Origin: an uncultured Prochlorococcus sp.
Lineage (GTDB): Bacteria; Cyanobacteriota; Cyanobacteriia; PCC-6307; Cyanobiaceae
DNA: 64,000 bases
Assembly (NCBI GenBank): GCA_902520485.1
Contig: CABYNZ010000002.1
Span: 1-64,000 of the forward strand
Direction: 5' to 3'
The notes under the pieces were generated by a model. It worked only from the letters and a program-made list of their open reading frames with translations. It ran no database searches and was not told the DNA's origin. The position numbers and the translations under genes are program-made. This document shows, piece by piece, positions 34,806 to 48,075 of this stretch. How positions within the stretch are numbered: position 1 is the stretch's first letter; the number at the start of each line of letters is the position of its first letter.

Positions 34806-35785
34806 GATTTATTTTTCGACCAACCGGCTAATACTGATAACACAGCTTCTGCACCAATAATTCCCACGAATCCCCCGAATTCATCTACTACTACTTTCAC
34901 TCCTTTATGATTCTTGTCAAATTTAGTTAATAATTGATCTGCTTTAATCATTTCGGGAATGTAGTCCACAGGTTCGCAAATGTCTGATAATAATTTTTTA
35001 TTTTCCCCATTAATTAATTTTGCCAACATTTTTTCACGCTTTACTACCCCTTGAATTTTGTCAACCTTATCTCCCAAAATAACCCACCATGGAGAGCTGT
35101 CAGACATTATAATTTTTGATATTTCATCAAGATTTGAAGACCCATGAAGACAAGGTGCCGATACCCTAGGTGTCATTAAGTCTTTAGCTTTTAAATCATT
35201 TAATTGAAAAACCTTAAATATCATTGCCGCCTCATCAGCTTCTATAAAACCTTTCTGACTTCCAATTTTTGCCATTTGTCTAATTTCTTCTTCATCAGTT
35301 GAAATTTCGTTTTCTGCTGTAATCACAGGAAATATCTGTTCAATTAATATTAAAAATGGTCTCATTAGAGTATTTAATATTCTCAAAATAGGAACCGACA
35401 GTAAGGCTATTTGAACAGAAAATCTTGTGCCAAGAGCTTTGGGGAGTACTTCTCCAACTAAAACAACTAGTATGTAAAAAGCTATTGAAAAAAGGGTTAA
35501 ACCAAAACTGCTATTAATTACCAATGCTCCGTATACTCCTAGTATAAGACTGCCAATTATATTAAATCCGTTATTAGTAATAGTAATCACAGTGAGTGTT
35601 CGTCCAAGATGTTTTCTAAGTTTTAGAAGTTGATTCGCAGAACTTTTTGGCTTTTGTCTAGAGGCAATTTCTAAAATTCTAATTGAATTTACAGCTAAAA
35701 AAGCTGCTTCCACTCCCGAACAACATGCTGATCCAATTAAAATAATTATTATAAGTAAAATTAAAGCGTAAACACTTGGTTCCAT
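34802..35785 (-). CDS. CNNM/CorC-type membrane protein (DUF21 + CBS pair)
   Basis: Residues 1-170 hold the DUF21 transmembrane domain with SACCSGVEAAFLAVNS and VGEVLPKALGTRFS, and residues 190-320 a CBS-domain pair (LMTPRVSAPCLHGSS...VVVDEFGGFVGIIG). At 327 residues it stops after the CBS pair and lacks the C-terminal CorC_HlyC domain of longer relatives. The family is linked to Mg or Na transport. It is the first gene of a four-gene minus-strand operon. Confidence 0.85.
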   Translation of the reverse strand: MEPSVYALILLIIIILIGSACCSGVEAAFLAVNSIRILEIASRQKPKSSANQLLKLRKHLGRTLTVITITNNGFNIIGSLILGVYGALVINSSFGLTLFSIAFYILVVLVGEVLPKALGTRFSVQIALLSVPILRILNTLMRPFLILIEQIFPVITAENEISTDEEEIRQMAKIGSQKGFIEADEAAMIFKVFQLNDLKAKDLMTPRVSAPCLHGSSNLDEISKIIMSDSSPWWVILGDKVDKIQGVVKREKMLAKLINGENKKLLSDICEPVDYIPEMIKADQLLTKFDKNHKGVKVVVDEFGGFVGIIGAEAVLSVLAGWSKNKS

Positions 35786-35859
35786 TAAAATAGTTTAGGT
35801 ACTAAATCTGTTTTAATTCATTCTTCCATTTATTTTTTAAACACGCCAATACCCAATTT

Positions 35860-37185
35860 ATGTTTAAACCTGACAATAAAGTTTTTGAAGAAAGAAGAGA
35901 AATTTTCCTAAATAAATTAGGTGGAAAAGCTGCTATTATTCCGGGGGCTAATCTGGTAAAGCATCATGCTGATTGTGAATATCCTTTTAGACAAGATAGT
36001 AATTTTTGGTATTTGACTGGTTTCGATGAGCCAGATGCAATCGCTCTTTTCTTATCACATAAGCCAAAGGGAGAAAGATTCATTATGTTTGTAGCTCCTA
36101 AGGATGTTATTAGCGAAGTCTGGCATGGATTTAGATGGGGTCTAGAAGGAGCTGAAAAAGAGTTTAATGCAGATAAGGCTCACTCAATAAATGAATTAAA
36201 AGATTTACTCCCAGCTTACATTCATGGTTCTGATGAACTTGTGTTTTCAATTGGTAAGCATCCATCAATTGAGAAACTAGTTCTTGAGATATTTTCACAA
36301 CAACTTGAAAATCGCTCAAGATTAGGGATTGGTGCAAATTCTATAAAATCTCCAGAAAACTATTTAAATGAAATGAGATTAATTAAAAGTGAATTCGAAA
36401 TTAAAAGAATGAGAGAGGCTATACAAATTTCAGCCGAAGCTCATGAACTAGTTAGAGAATCTATTTCTTCGAAGAAAAATGAAAGACAAATTCAAGGTCT
36501 TCTAGAGGGATTTTTTTTGGAAAAAGGGGCGAGAGGACCAGCCTATAACTCTATTGTCGCTTCAGGAGATAATGCATGTATTTTGCATTACACATCAAAT
36601 AACTCACCTTTGAAGAAGGGAGATTTATTATTGGTGGATGCTGGCTGCTCACTAACTGATTATTACAATGGAGACATAACAAGAACTATTCCAATAGGTG
36701 GTAAATTTTCTAATGAGCAAAAAATTATTTATGAAATTGTGTTGAACGCGCAGAAAAATGCTATTCAAAGTGCTGTAAAGGGATCGAATTCTAGTGCTGT
36801 TCATAATGTTGCTTTAACTATTTTGATAGAAGGATTAAAAGAAATTGGGTTATTATCTGGAAGTATTGAAGAGATAATTGAGAACCAATCTTATAAACAT
36901 CTTTACATGCATAGAACTGGACATTGGCTGGGCTTAGATGTTCATGATGTTGGAGCATATAGAATGGGAGATTATGATATGCCATTACAAAATGGAATGA
37001 TTCTTACAGTAGAACCTGGGATTTATATAAGTGATAGGATCCCAGTCCCTGAAGGACAACCTCTAATAGACGAGAAATGGAAAGGTATAGGGATTAGAAT
37101 AGAAGATGATGTTCTGGTTAAAGAGACAAACCCAGAAGTTTTGAGTATTGCAGCACTAAAAGAAATTTCTGATTTAGAATTTTAA
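35860..37185 (+). CDS. pepP: Xaa-Pro aminopeptidase
   Basis: This M24 metallopeptidase removes N-terminal residues before proline. It has the aminopeptidase P N-domain (FRQDSNFWYLTGFDEPDA) and all five metal ligands: VDAGCSLTDYYNGDITRT, HRTGHWLGLDVHDVG, TVEPGIYI and IRIEDDVLV. At 441 residues it is complete. Confidence 0.94.
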   Translation: MFKPDNKVFEERREIFLNKLGGKAAIIPGANLVKHHADCEYPFRQDSNFWYLTGFDEPDAIALFLSHKPKGERFIMFVAPKDVISEVWHGFRWGLEGAEKEFNADKAHSINELKDLLPAYIHGSDELVFSIGKHPSIEKLVLEIFSQQLENRSRLGIGANSIKSPENYLNEMRLIKSEFEIKRMREAIQISAEAHELVRESISSKKNERQIQGLLEGFFLEKGARGPAYNSIVASGDNACILHYTSNNSPLKKGDLLLVDAGCSLTDYYNGDITRTIPIGGKFSNEQKIIYEIVLNAQKNAIQSAVKGSNSSAVHNVALTILIEGLKEIGLLSGSIEEIIENQSYKHLYMHRTGHWLGLDVHDVGAYRMGDYDMPLQNGMILTVEPGIYISDRIPVPEGQPLIDEKWKGIGIRIEDDVLVKETNPEVLSIAALKEISDLEF

Positions 37186-37239
37186 AATTTGACTTATCTA
37201 GTTAATAGATTTATTTTTTATTAAGTTTAAAGCTCAAAA

Positions 37240-37398
37240 ATGAATAAGTCTGATTCATATGATTCGAAACTATCTCAAGCAAGAGGTTTAGCTAGCCAGC
37301 TCGGCATGTTTGCAGAAGAAAATGATATCCCTAAAGATCTTTGGGATTCATTGGAAGCTACAATTTATAACTTTTATGAAGTAGCCAATGATAGATAA
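37240..37398 (+). CDS. Small conserved-looking soluble protein (52 aa)
   Basis: ATG 37240 opens a frame encoding an acidic, mostly helical protein with KLSQARGLASQLGMFAEEND and DLWDSLEATIYNFYEVAND. The start follows an AAAGCTCAAAA leader. Codon use is like neighbours. It sits between pepP and the PSRP-3 gene on the same strand. No family is recognised. Confidence 0.6.
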   Translation: MNKSDSYDSKLSQARGLASQLGMFAEENDIPKDLWDSLEATIYNFYEVANDR

Positions 37399-37507
37399 AA
37401 ATCTTTTGAAGAATGATTTATCATTTACTAAATCCAAGAAATTTTGAAAAAATTAATCAAAATGTGACCATAAACTGATAAATTATTTATTAAACATAAA
37501 TAAGTGA

Positions 37508-37984
37508 ATGACTTCATCAGATAAGTTAAATCAAAATTCAACAGAAAAAAACGAAAAAAACAGTGATGCCCCAAAGGCTAAAAATTCTTCTTCTAATTCA
37601 GGAATGATGGGTGCCACTGCTGTATTAGCAGCAGCCACAATTGATGAAGATGGAGTACCTACTGGTTATACTCCTAAGCCTGACGAAGGAAGGTTCATAA
37701 TTAAAGTATTGTGGTTACCTGATAACGTTGCTTTAGCAGTCGATCAAATAGTAGGAGGAGGCCCAAGCCCTCTTACTGCTTATTATTTTTGGCCAAGAGA
37801 TGATGCTTGGGAAAAATTAAAATGTGAACTAGAGAATAAAGTTTGGATTACAGATAACGAAAGAGTAGAAATATTGAATAAGGCTACTGAAGTAATAAAT
37901 TATTGGCAAGAAGAAGGTAAAACAAAGAAATTAGAAGAAGCCAAATTAAAGTTTCCAGAAGTAACTTTTTGCGGAACCGCTTAA
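37508..37984 (+). CDS. Plastid-type ribosomal protein PSRP-3 / Ycf65
   Basis: Residues 60-145 carry the Ycf65 signature: [40 protein letters not shown] and [19 protein letters not shown]-3 is a small-subunit ribosomal protein specific to cyanobacteria and plastids. Here it has a 50-residue, Ser/Asn/Lys-rich N-terminal extension. It converges on atpC (epsilon) with 3 bases between the stops. Confidence 0.9.
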   Translation: MTSSDKLNQNSTEKNEKNSDAPKAKNSSSNSGMMGATAVLAAATIDEDGVPTGYTPKPDEGRFIIKVLWLPDNVALAVDQIVGGGPSPLTAYYFWPRDDAWEKLKCELENKVWITDNERVEILNKATEVINYWQEEGKTKKLEEAKLKFPEVTFCGTA

Positions 37985-37987
37985 ATA

Positions 37988-38392
37988 TTAGTTCTTCGCA
38001 GCTTGAATTCGAGCCTCAGCTTTCGAAACTTCTTTTAAGGCTTTAATTTTTTCTGGATTTTTTTCATTTTCAGAAAATTTGCTTATCGCTAATTTTGCTT
38101 CTTTAAGATCTTGTTCAGCATTTTGAACATTAATCTCAGAACCAATTTCAGCATTATTTACTAAAACTATAACTTCATCTGATTCTATTTCAGCGAAGCC
38201 TCCCATTAGAGCTATTGATTGCCACTGAGAATTCATTCTTAGCCTTAAAACCCCAATATCTATAGCAGTTACTAAAGAGATATGTCCTGGTAGTATGCCA
38301 AGTTGACCAGTAGTACTAGGAAGGATTACTTCTTCAGCCTCTCCTTGATAAACATTTTTGTTAGGAGCTAAAACTTTTAGAGAAATTGCCAT
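37988..38392 (-). CDS. atpC2: ATP synthase F1 subunit epsilon
   Basis: The 134-residue rotor subunit has the N-terminal beta-sandwich ([32 protein letters not shown]) and a two-helix C-terminal part. In cyanobacteria it lies with beta, away from the main cluster, as seen here. It is 42 bases downstream of the beta gene. The usual symbol is atpC or atpE, depending on the naming scheme; I use a provisional symbol to avoid confusion with gamma. Confidence 0.95.
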   Translation of the reverse strand: MAISLKVLAPNKNVYQGEAEEVILPSTTGQLGILPGHISLVTAIDIGVLRLRMNSQWQSIALMGGFAEIESDEVIVLVNNAEIGSEINVQNAEQDLKEAKLAISKFSENEKNPEKIKALKEVSKAEARIQAAKN

Positions 38393-38434
38393 TAATTTAA
38401 AATTATTGAAGGTGATATATTTATATTCAAATAT

Positions 38435-39898
<1,464 letters not shown>

Positions 39899-40113
39899 TT
39901 ATTGTTTGGTGATGAATAGCTGATTTTAAACAGCTCATAATCCGAAAATACTACCACCTCATGGGTAGATTCGTTAAATGGGTTCGGCCACCCGCACAGT
40001 TTAAGTATGGTTTAATTGCCGCTTTGCAGATTATGTTGTTGATGATACGGATGGGGAATTTCTCTATCCATTTTATGACGCAATGCGTCTCAATCATGAT
40101 CCTCCATTAATTT

Positions 40114-40425
40114 ATGGCAGCTGTTTCACTTACAGTCTCTACAGTAAAACCACTGGGAGATAGAATATTTATTAAAGTTTCCGCATCTGAGGAAAAAACT
40201 GCTGGGGGCATTCTTTTGCCTGATTCAGCTAAAGAAAAACCACAAGTTGGAGAAGTTGCTCAGGTTGGTCCTGGCAAACTTAATGACGATGGTTCTCGAC
40301 AAACTCCAGAAGTGAGTATTGGCGATAAAGTTTTGTACAGCAAATATGCTGGCACAGACATTAAATTGGGGGGAGATGAATATGTCTTGCTCTCAGAAAA
40401 AGATATTTTAGCTGTAGTAAGCTAA
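40114..40425 (+). CDS. groES: Co-chaperonin GroES
   Basis: The 103-residue lid of the GroEL chamber has the mobile loop [18 protein letters not shown] and the C-terminal strand [15 protein letters not shown]. Upstream, the 218-bp divergent gap (39,896-40,113) is relatively G+C-rich around 39,950-40,010. I could not find a full CIRCE inverted repeat in it. groEL follows after 51 bases. Confidence 0.97.
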
Positions 40426-40449
40426 AATATTTGTTTCAAAAATTATTAA

Positions 40450-42114
<1,665 letters not shown>

Positions 42115-42148
42115 TTAAACAATAGTTATTAAATTGAATTTGTATTAG

Positions 42149-42176
42149 GGGATCATTTTAATGATCCCTTTTTTTA
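42149..42176 (+). terminator. Rho-independent terminator after groEL
   Basis: A perfect 8-bp stem GGGATCAT/ATGATCCC (42,149-42,156 with 42,161-42,168), four-base loop TTTA, is followed directly by a run of eight or nine T. It ends the groES-groEL transcript before the convergent secG gene. Confidence 0.92.
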
Positions 42177-42184
42177 TTCAAATT

Positions 42185-42412
42185 TTATGAAATCCAACCA
42201 GCGCTGAGGATAATTGCGAGAGACAAAAATATCACTAAAAAAGTCCAAGTTATTTTGTTTAGAGAGGCTTCCGCACTACTTGCACTATTGAACATAGAGC
42301 TTCCACTCGCAGCTATTCCGCCCATTCCATCACCTTTAGGACTATGAAGTAAAACTAAGAGAATAAGAAGAACTCCAGAAACTACCCATATCCAACTAAT
42401 AATTTGAATCAT
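42185..42412 (-). CDS. secG: Protein translocase subunit SecG
   Basis: Two membrane helices (about 4-20 and 52-72) flank the family loop LLHSPKGDGMGGIAASG. The 75-residue length is normal. It stimulates the SecYEA machine. It lies 23 bases downstream of gpmI. Confidence 0.93.
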   Translation of the reverse strand: MIQIISWIWVVSGVLLILLVLLHSPKGDGMGGIAASGSSMFNSASSAEASLNKITWTFLVIFLSLAIILSAGWIS

Positions 42413-42435
42413 TCTTTAACAGATTTTTATAAATT

Positions 42436-44058
42436 TTAAACGTGTTGAACGACTTTATTATAACCTTTTAACTCAATTTCCTGAATAAGTGATTTGCCTG
42501 TCATTTCTCTTGGTGTTGGGAGATTTAATAACTGCAATAAAGTGGGAGCAATATCTGCTAAGCCAGCATTCTCTCTTAAATTAATTTCATTACCCATATT
42601 TGGGATTTTTCTTTTCTCACCTTCAATCAAAATTAATGGAACTTTATTTATTGTATGTGCTGTCCATGGTTCTCCTTCAGGACCTTTCATTACCTCTGCA
42701 TTACCGTGATCTGCTGTAATAAGAATGCTTCCACCCATTTCTCCAGTAGCATTAACTATTTGTCCTATACATTGATCTACTTTTTCTATAGCTTTAATTG
42801 TTGCTTCCATGTTGCCTGTATGACCCACCATATCAGGGTTGGCAAAATTGATTACAACAAAAGCATAATTCCCGCTTTTAATTGCTTTAGAGCAACTAAT
42901 AGTTAATTCCTCCGCCGACATTTCTGGTTCCATATCATAAGTCGCTACTCTTGGAGATGGAATCAAATGTCTATCCTCCCCAGGCAAAGGAATTTCAACT
43001 CCTCCATTGAAAAAGTATGTTACATGAGGATATTTTTCTGTTTCTGCCGTTCTGTATTGTTTAAGTCCATTTTCTGAAACTATTTGGCCTATAAAATTAT
43101 TGAGAGATTCTGGAGGAAATGCAACTTTAACGGCAAAGTTCGGATCATATTGAGTAAAAGTAACAAAATCTAGATTTGGTAAATTCTTTCTTTCAAAGTC
43201 TGAGAATTCCTTCTCTGAAAGGGATTTGACTATTTGTCTTGCTCTGTCTGGACGAAAGTTAAAGCAAATCAAACTGTCCCCATCTTTAAGATAGTTTTCA
43301 GTGATTCGTATGGGCTCTAGAAATTCATCAGTTATGTTTTTGTCATAACTTTTTTCTATGTAATCCTGAGGAGAAATATTTATTTTTTTAATATTTGGAT
43401 CAGTCAAATTAGCATATGCTTTTTCTGTCCTATCCCATAAAAGATTTCTATCCATTACCCAGTATCTTCCACATATAGAGGCTATTTCGCCTGTATTAAA
43501 TTTTTTTATGCATGACTCTATTTGATTTATATATTTAGAGGCACTTTTTGCGGGAGTATCTCTTCCATCAGTAATGATATGAATTGCAACTTTTTTGATG
43601 CCATTATCAGATGCCCATTTTATTAAACCTAATAAATGATCAATATGACTATGTACTCCTCCGTCAGAACATAATCCTGTGATATGCAAAGTAGAGTCAT
43701 TTTTCTTTAATGAATTAGCCATCTCTTTTAACTCATTAACCAAGCCTAATTGATTATTTTTTACAATATTTGAAATTCTTACAAGTTCTTGTTGTATTAT
43801 TCTTCCGGATCCAATGGTAAGGTGCCCTACCTCTGAATTACCCATTTGACCATCGGGGAGGCCTACATCAGATCCACTAGCGCTTATTAGAGTGTGGGGA
43901 TAAGCATGCCATAATGAATCCATTATTGGTGTACTAGCACTCTTTATAGCATTATCTGATGGATCTTTTCGGTATCCCCATCCATCCAGTATTGCAAGTA
44001 CTACAGGGCTCTGAGGAACACTTAATCTTTTTATATTTTTGCTGCTAATCTTTGACAT
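42436..44058 (-). CDS. gpmI: 2,3-bisphosphoglycerate-independent phosphoglycerate mutase
   Basis: This manganese-dependent glycolytic enzyme has [14 protein letters not shown], the catalytic serine loop [26 protein letters not shown] and the metal-binding [11 protein letters not shown]. At 540 residues it is complete. Confidence 0.97.
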   Translation of the reverse strand: MSKISSKNIKRLSVPQSPVVLAILDGWGYRKDPSDNAIKSASTPIMDSLWHAYPHTLISASGSDVGLPDGQMGNSEVGHLTIGSGRIIQQELVRISNIVKNNQLGLVNELKEMANSLKKNDSTLHITGLCSDGGVHSHIDHLLGLIKWASDNGIKKVAIHIITDGRDTPAKSASKYINQIESCIKKFNTGEIASICGRYWVMDRNLLWDRTEKAYANLTDPNIKKINISPQDYIEKSYDKNITDEFLEPIRITENYLKDGDSLICFNFRPDRARQIVKSLSEKEFSDFERKNLPNLDFVTFTQYDPNFAVKVAFPPESLNNFIGQIVSENGLKQYRTAETEKYPHVTYFFNGGVEIPLPGEDRHLIPSPRVATYDMEPEMSAEELTISCSKAIKSGNYAFVVINFANPDMVGHTGNMEATIKAIEKVDQCIGQIVNATGEMGGSILITADHGNAEVMKGPEGEPWTAHTINKVPLILIEGEKRKIPNMGNEINLRENAGLADIAPTLLQLLNLPTPREMTGKSLIQEIELKGYNKVVQHV

Positions 44059-44195
44059 ATTTAGATCAAATTCATTTTTAACTGATCCACCCTTAAATCT
44101 AGCTTTAAACCCTACTGTTTAACAATCTATATTTAATATAGTTAGCTTTTGCTAATTTATGAAAATATTGAACGATTTTAATTAACGATTAAATT

Positions 44196-44732
44196 ATGTC
44201 CAATAAAACAAACAGGACAGTAATACTTACTGAAGATGAGCTTAGAAAAACTATCTCACGTTTAACTTCAGAAATTATTGAAAAAGTAAAAAAACTGGAC
44301 AATCTCCTTTTGGTTGGTATTCCTACAAGAGGGATTGATCTGACAAAAGTTCTGGAAAAAGAATTATTCTGTAAGACGGGTTTAAAAATAAGAAAAGGAA
44401 CAATTGACCCAACTTTTTATAGAGATGATCAAAATAGAGTTGGAACTCGCCTAATAAAAGCAACTGATATTCCAACTCCCATTGAGAAAAAAGAAATTCT
44501 TTTGATAGATGATGTAATTTACACAGGTAGAACAATTAGAGCTGCGATGGATGCCTTGTATTCATGGGGTAGGCCTCAAAGAGTGATGTTGTTAGTAATG
44601 ATAGATAGAGGTCATAGAGAATTGCCTATTCAACCTGACTTTTGTGGTAAAAAAGTTCCAACTAGCAAAAGTGAAAGTATTAGTTTACGACTAAATAGTG
44701 TTGATAATGAAGAAGGAGTTTTTCTTGATTAG
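44196..44732 (+). CDS. pyrR: PyrR: pyrimidine operon regulator / uracil phosphoribosyltransferase
   Basis: The PRPP-binding loop ILLIDDVIYTGRTIRAAMDAL and the family segment VGIPTRGIDLTKVLEKEL identify PyrR. In this setting it may act mainly as a phosphoribosyltransferase, since no pyr attenuator is seen in the window. Length (178 aa) is normal. Confidence 0.92.
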   Translation: MSNKTNRTVILTEDELRKTISRLTSEIIEKVKKLDNLLLVGIPTRGIDLTKVLEKELFCKTGLKIRKGTIDPTFYRDDQNRVGTRLIKATDIPTPIEKKEILLIDDVIYTGRTIRAAMDALYSWGRPQRVMLLVMIDRGHRELPIQPDFCGKKVPTSKSESISLRLNSVDNEEGVFLD

Positions 44733-44739
44733 CTTTCTT

Positions 44740-46308
44740 TCAGAAGATATTTCCTAAATTATGTTCTCCTAGAAATTCGTCTTTAATATCAAAACATTTA
44801 ACTAATAAATCTGCTTCTTTAGTAATTTTGAAGAAAAGTTTTAAGTTGTCTTCTCCAATATTAGATTTATTTTCTAGTTCGATTTTGAGTGGCTTTTTAT
44901 CCCATTTTTTAACTTCTTCTTCACTTTGAATCTCGGATAATTTTGGTAATCCATTTTCAAAAATCACATCATATTTCATATCTTTTCTTGTTTCTCCAAT
45001 AATTATTTCAAATATTTTCTGATTATTTTTACTTGCTTGAAGAATGAGTTTAAATGGGTTTTCAGTTGGCCATGTTTGACCTTTGCAAAAAATAGGATGC
45101 CAAAAGTGTTTTTGTTCCCTTTTGTTAAATAATCTTATAGATATTCCTTTGTTTAATATGTCTTTAATTTTTACCCCAGGGGTCATTGCTAAAGCTCCCA
45201 AAGCTATTGATTCAATAGGAGGTGGAGACTTTATTTGAATTTTTGAAATTTTTTTTGTTATCCATTCTTTAATTAATGGTATTTGAGTTCCTCCACCAAC
45301 CAAAACAATTGCATTTAAGTCATCAACTGTGCAAAATTTGCCTCTTGCCTGATTTAATAAATCTTTGAGTAAAGAATTAAGGTGATTTAGAAGATTATTT
45401 TCAATGAGTATTTTCTCAAATATTTCTTTACTTAGGTAAAATTCACTTTCTTGATTTTGTTCAGAAAATAATTTTATTGGATATTTATTTTCATATTTGA
45501 TTACAGATGTGCTGAGTTTACATTTTATTTCTTCTGCCTTTAAAAGATTAGTAACATTATTATTACCTGGAATAAAATAATCAACTATCCATTGATCAAT
45601 ATCTTTCCCACCAATTTTTGAGCCTGTTTTTCCAATTATTTCAGCACACCTTATTTTTTGTTTTGAAATTGAGCTTACATCATTACCTTTAAATTTTAAT
45701 AGTTCAGCTATTGGACCAGATTTTCCTTCTCCTCCCTCTATTTTGACTATATTCATATCGACTGTACTTCCTCCAATATCTAATGTCATAATTTTTGAGC
45801 CAAATGGTACATTTATTCCTAAACTTGCCGCAGTAGGCTCATCAACAAGGGCTATTTCATCTACAGATATTTCCTCGCAAAGGTTAACTAACCATTCTCT
45901 GTATCCCTTATATGTATCTATTGGAGCAGTTAAAACAAGTCTTTTGATCTCATACTTGTGCGGAATGTTTGCCCACAAAATTTGAAAAAATTTTTCGCCA
46001 CATTCATTAGGGTTTAAGATATATTTTTGGTTAATTTTTTCAATAGAATTTCCGATTAATCTTTTAAAGTTCGAGTGAAAAAATAAATCAGAATTTGAGT
46101 TATCCCTCATCTCTAGAGCACCAATACCAATTTTTGTAATCTTTGAAGGTTCCTCAAACCAAACTGCTGTAGGAATAACTCCTGGAGACGATGTAATATT
46201 CGGTATTTCAACTAAAACAGAATTTATATCTTTTTGATCTTGAAAAGCAACAACAGTATTAGTGTTTCCTAAATCGATAGCAAGTGTTCCAGATAAGCTT
46301 TCTTCCAT
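44740..46308 (-). CDS. Hsp70-like chaperone, divergent (522 aa)
   Basis: The N-terminal actin-like ATPase has the phosphate loop GTLAIDLGNTNTVVAFQD, VDEPTAASLGI, MTLDIGGSTVDM and LVGGGTQIPLIKEW. At 522 residues it is about 110 shorter than DnaK, and the substrate-binding half is diverged, with no clear lid. It is a member of the second Hsp70 set in picocyanobacteria rather than housekeeping DnaK. It is monocistronic between pyrR and rpoZ. Confidence 0.87.
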   Translation of the reverse strand: MEESLSGTLAIDLGNTNTVVAFQDQKDINSVLVEIPNITSSPGVIPTAVWFEEPSKITKIGIGALEMRDNSNSDLFFHSNFKRLIGNSIEKINQKYILNPNECGEKFFQILWANIPHKYEIKRLVLTAPIDTYKGYREWLVNLCEEISVDEIALVDEPTAASLGINVPFGSKIMTLDIGGSTVDMNIVKIEGGEGKSGPIAELLKFKGNDVSSISKQKIRCAEIIGKTGSKIGGKDIDQWIVDYFIPGNNNVTNLLKAEEIKCKLSTSVIKYENKYPIKLFSEQNQESEFYLSKEIFEKILIENNLLNHLNSLLKDLLNQARGKFCTVDDLNAIVLVGGGTQIPLIKEWITKKISKIQIKSPPPIESIALGALAMTPGVKIKDILNKGISIRLFNKREQKHFWHPIFCKGQTWPTENPFKLILQASKNNQKIFEIIIGETRKDMKYDVIFENGLPKLSEIQSEEEVKKWDKKPLKIELENKSNIGEDNLKLFFKITKEADLLVKCFDIKDEFLGEHNLGNIF

Positions 46309-46406
46309 ATGAAATTATTTAAATCAATTAAGTTCTTTTTGTAATTTATGTTTTGAAATGGTCGAATAAATTGTAAAATACATTTTATAGTAAGAAATCT
46401 TTTTTA

Positions 46407-46643
46407 ATGAACATATCTAACAATGCAGGAATTGATTCTAATGAGCTTGCAAAGAGAGGTGAGAGCTTGATAAGAAAATCAACTAATAGATATTTAACTA
46501 CAGTGAAAATTGCTTTCAGAGCTAAACAAAGACGTTTTGATGATTTTGATGGCTTATTGGAAGAATCAACTATTAAACCCGTTCAAAGGTCAATTATTGA
46601 ACTAAGTGATGAGCAAGATCAACCAGATTTACTACCAGGCTAA
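46407..46643 (+). CDS. rpoZ: RNA polymerase omega subunit
   Basis: The 78-residue protein has the cyanobacterial omega pattern: [37 protein letters not shown]. It helps fold and assemble beta-prime. It is followed after 2 bases by the DUF1818 gene, a linkage that is common in picocyanobacteria. Confidence 0.92.
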   Translation: MNISNNAGIDSNELAKRGESLIRKSTNRYLTTVKIAFRAKQRRFDDFDGLLEESTIKPVQRSIIELSDEQDQPDLLPG

Positions 46644-46645
46644 TT

Positions 46646-47017
46646 TTGGTAAAACACCAAAAAAGATGGAGATTACTTAAAGATTTAAAAAAAGGCAAAT
46701 TTTGCTTTTTGATTGGTGTAGACAATTGGTCAATCGAGTTACAAAAAAGTGAATTCAATTCTCTGTACCTTTTACTCTTAAGAATTAATGAACAACTATT
46801 AGTTATCAAAGATGAACTAATGGATGAAGAATCTATTAGTTTAGAATTAGAACAATTACCTTGGTATATTTACTTAGAAGGGGAAAAAAATGAATGGAGC
46901 TTAAGGTTTGTTTTTGAAAGTCAAGATCAAACTAGATCCTTCGAAATGTATTGGCCGATACCAATAGCACAAAATTTATTTTATGAAATAAAAAAAATGT
47001 GGGAATCAATGGATTAG
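46646..47017 (+). CDS. DUF1818 family protein (123 aa)
   Basis: WRLLKDLKKGKFCFLIGVDNWSIELQKSEF and LEQLPWYIYLEGEKNEWSLRFVFE match cyanobacterial DUF1818. Function is unknown; the fold is likely beta-rich. The start is TTG 46646, 2 bases after rpoZ, so it is co-translated with omega. Confidence 0.85.
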   Translation: MVKHQKRWRLLKDLKKGKFCFLIGVDNWSIELQKSEFNSLYLLLLRINEQLLVIKDELMDEESISLELEQLPWYIYLEGEKNEWSLRFVFESQDQTRSFEMYWPIPIAQNLFYEIKKMWESMD

Positions 47018-47069
47018 AAGATAAATAAAATTGGAAATTTTAGAAAAAATTTCCCCTTCCCAAAAAAAA

Positions 47070-47133
47070 TTTTTCACAGCTTTTCCACAGTATTTTTTTA
47101 AAAAATATCTGATGATCTAAACCATGTGGAAAA
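47070..47133. promoter_or_regulatory. Inverted pair of DnaA-box-like 9-mers
   Basis: TTTTCCACA at 47,081-47,089 is matched by its reverse complement TGTGGAAAA at 47,125-47,133. A near copy TTTTTCACA lies at 47,070-47,078. TTTTCCACA is a known DnaA-box variant in cyanobacteria. They lie in the 313-bp gap between DUF1818 and DUF2811. The same gap also has a 10-bp inverted repeat, ATTACTGAAT (47,210-47,219) and ATTCAGTAAT (47,269-47,278). Nothing else is recognised there. Binding is inferred. Confidence 0.5.
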
Positions 47134-47330
47134 CTTCTGATTTTATATAAATCTTTATATTTAAGTAAGATTTAAATTTACAAAATTGATTTCCATGACT
47201 CCCCTATTTATTACTGAATTCTCATTATTCTATAACCTGAGACTGTCTCTTAATAATGCTTGTTGACGATTCAGTAATTTTGGAGAAAACTACATCTTGT
47301 AGATTTAAATTCAAATAAAGTTTTTCCAAT

Positions 47331-47582
47331 ATGCAAGAGTTAAATTACGACAAAAATCCAAAAGTTTCAAATCATAAAGATGAAGTTATAAGTTTCAAAT
47401 GTGAACTTCAAGAAAATCTTCAAAAAGCTATGAAAGAATTCGTTGAGGATCATCCTAACTGGGATCAATACAGAATACTACAAGCGGCCATAGCAGGATT
47501 TTTGATGCAAAAAGGATTTCAAAATAGGGATTTAACGAGGCTTTATATTGGCAATATGTTTTCAATGAATTTTAAGGATTAA
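47331..47582 (+). CDS. DUF2811 family protein (83 aa)
   Basis: The segment ISFKCELQENLQKAMKEFVEDHPNWDQYRILQAAIAGFLMQKG matches DUF2811, a small helical cyanobacterial family of unknown function. It ends 7 bases before the 3' end of the convergent EVE-domain gene. Its 313-bp upstream gap holds the DnaA-like boxes. Confidence 0.85.
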   Translation: MQELNYDKNPKVSNHKDEVISFKCELQENLQKAMKEFVEDHPNWDQYRILQAAIAGFLMQKGFQNRDLTRLYIGNMFSMNFKD

Positions 47583-47589
47583 AAATTTT

Positions 47590-48048
47590 TTATATTTTTT
47601 CTAGTAGTATTTTTGCAATATCATTTCTGACAGGTAATATAGATAACCTATTTCCTTTTTTTACGACTAATAACTCATTCTCATTAAATAAAATCTTTAA
47701 TTCAGGTAAACTTAAAATCTTATCTGATTTAAATTTATATTCTACTTTTACACAATCCCACCTAGGATTATCAGGTTTCGATTTTGGATCAAAATATTTT
47801 GAATCTTGATCAAATTGAGTAGGATCAACAATATTTAGATCTATTACCTCCATAAGTCCAACAATACCTGGGGGCTTACAATTCGAATGATAGAAAAAAA
47901 TTTTATCTCCTTTATTCATTTTTCTCATAAAATTTCGAGCCTGATAATTTCTTATTCCATCCCATAAAGTTACACCGTCATTTTTTAAAGTATCTATGCT
48001 ATATGCATCAGGCTCACTTTTCATTAGCCAGTAATTAGGTTCAGTCAT
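47590..48048 (-). CDS. EVE-domain protein (thymocyte nuclear protein 1-like)
   Basis: NYWLMKSEPDAYSIDTL, the GVTLWDGIRNYQARNFMRKMNKGDKIFFYHSN core and GIVGLMEVI define the EVE domain, a PUA-like fold thought to read modified bases in RNA or DNA. I start at the Met giving MTEPNYWLMKSEP (152 aa), as in relatives. An in-frame ATG 12 codons upstream (48,084) lies inside one of the TGACTAGC repeats, which is more likely a regulatory site. It marks the end of the core region. Confidence 0.87.
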   Translation of the reverse strand: MTEPNYWLMKSEPDAYSIDTLKNDGVTLWDGIRNYQARNFMRKMNKGDKIFFYHSNCKPPGIVGLMEVIDLNIVDPTQFDQDSKYFDPKSKPDNPRWDCVKVEYKFKSDKILSLPELKILFNENELLVVKKGNRLSILPVRNDIAKILLEKI

Positions 48049-48075
48049 ATCAATAAGTCTTGGGAAATAGGGGTT

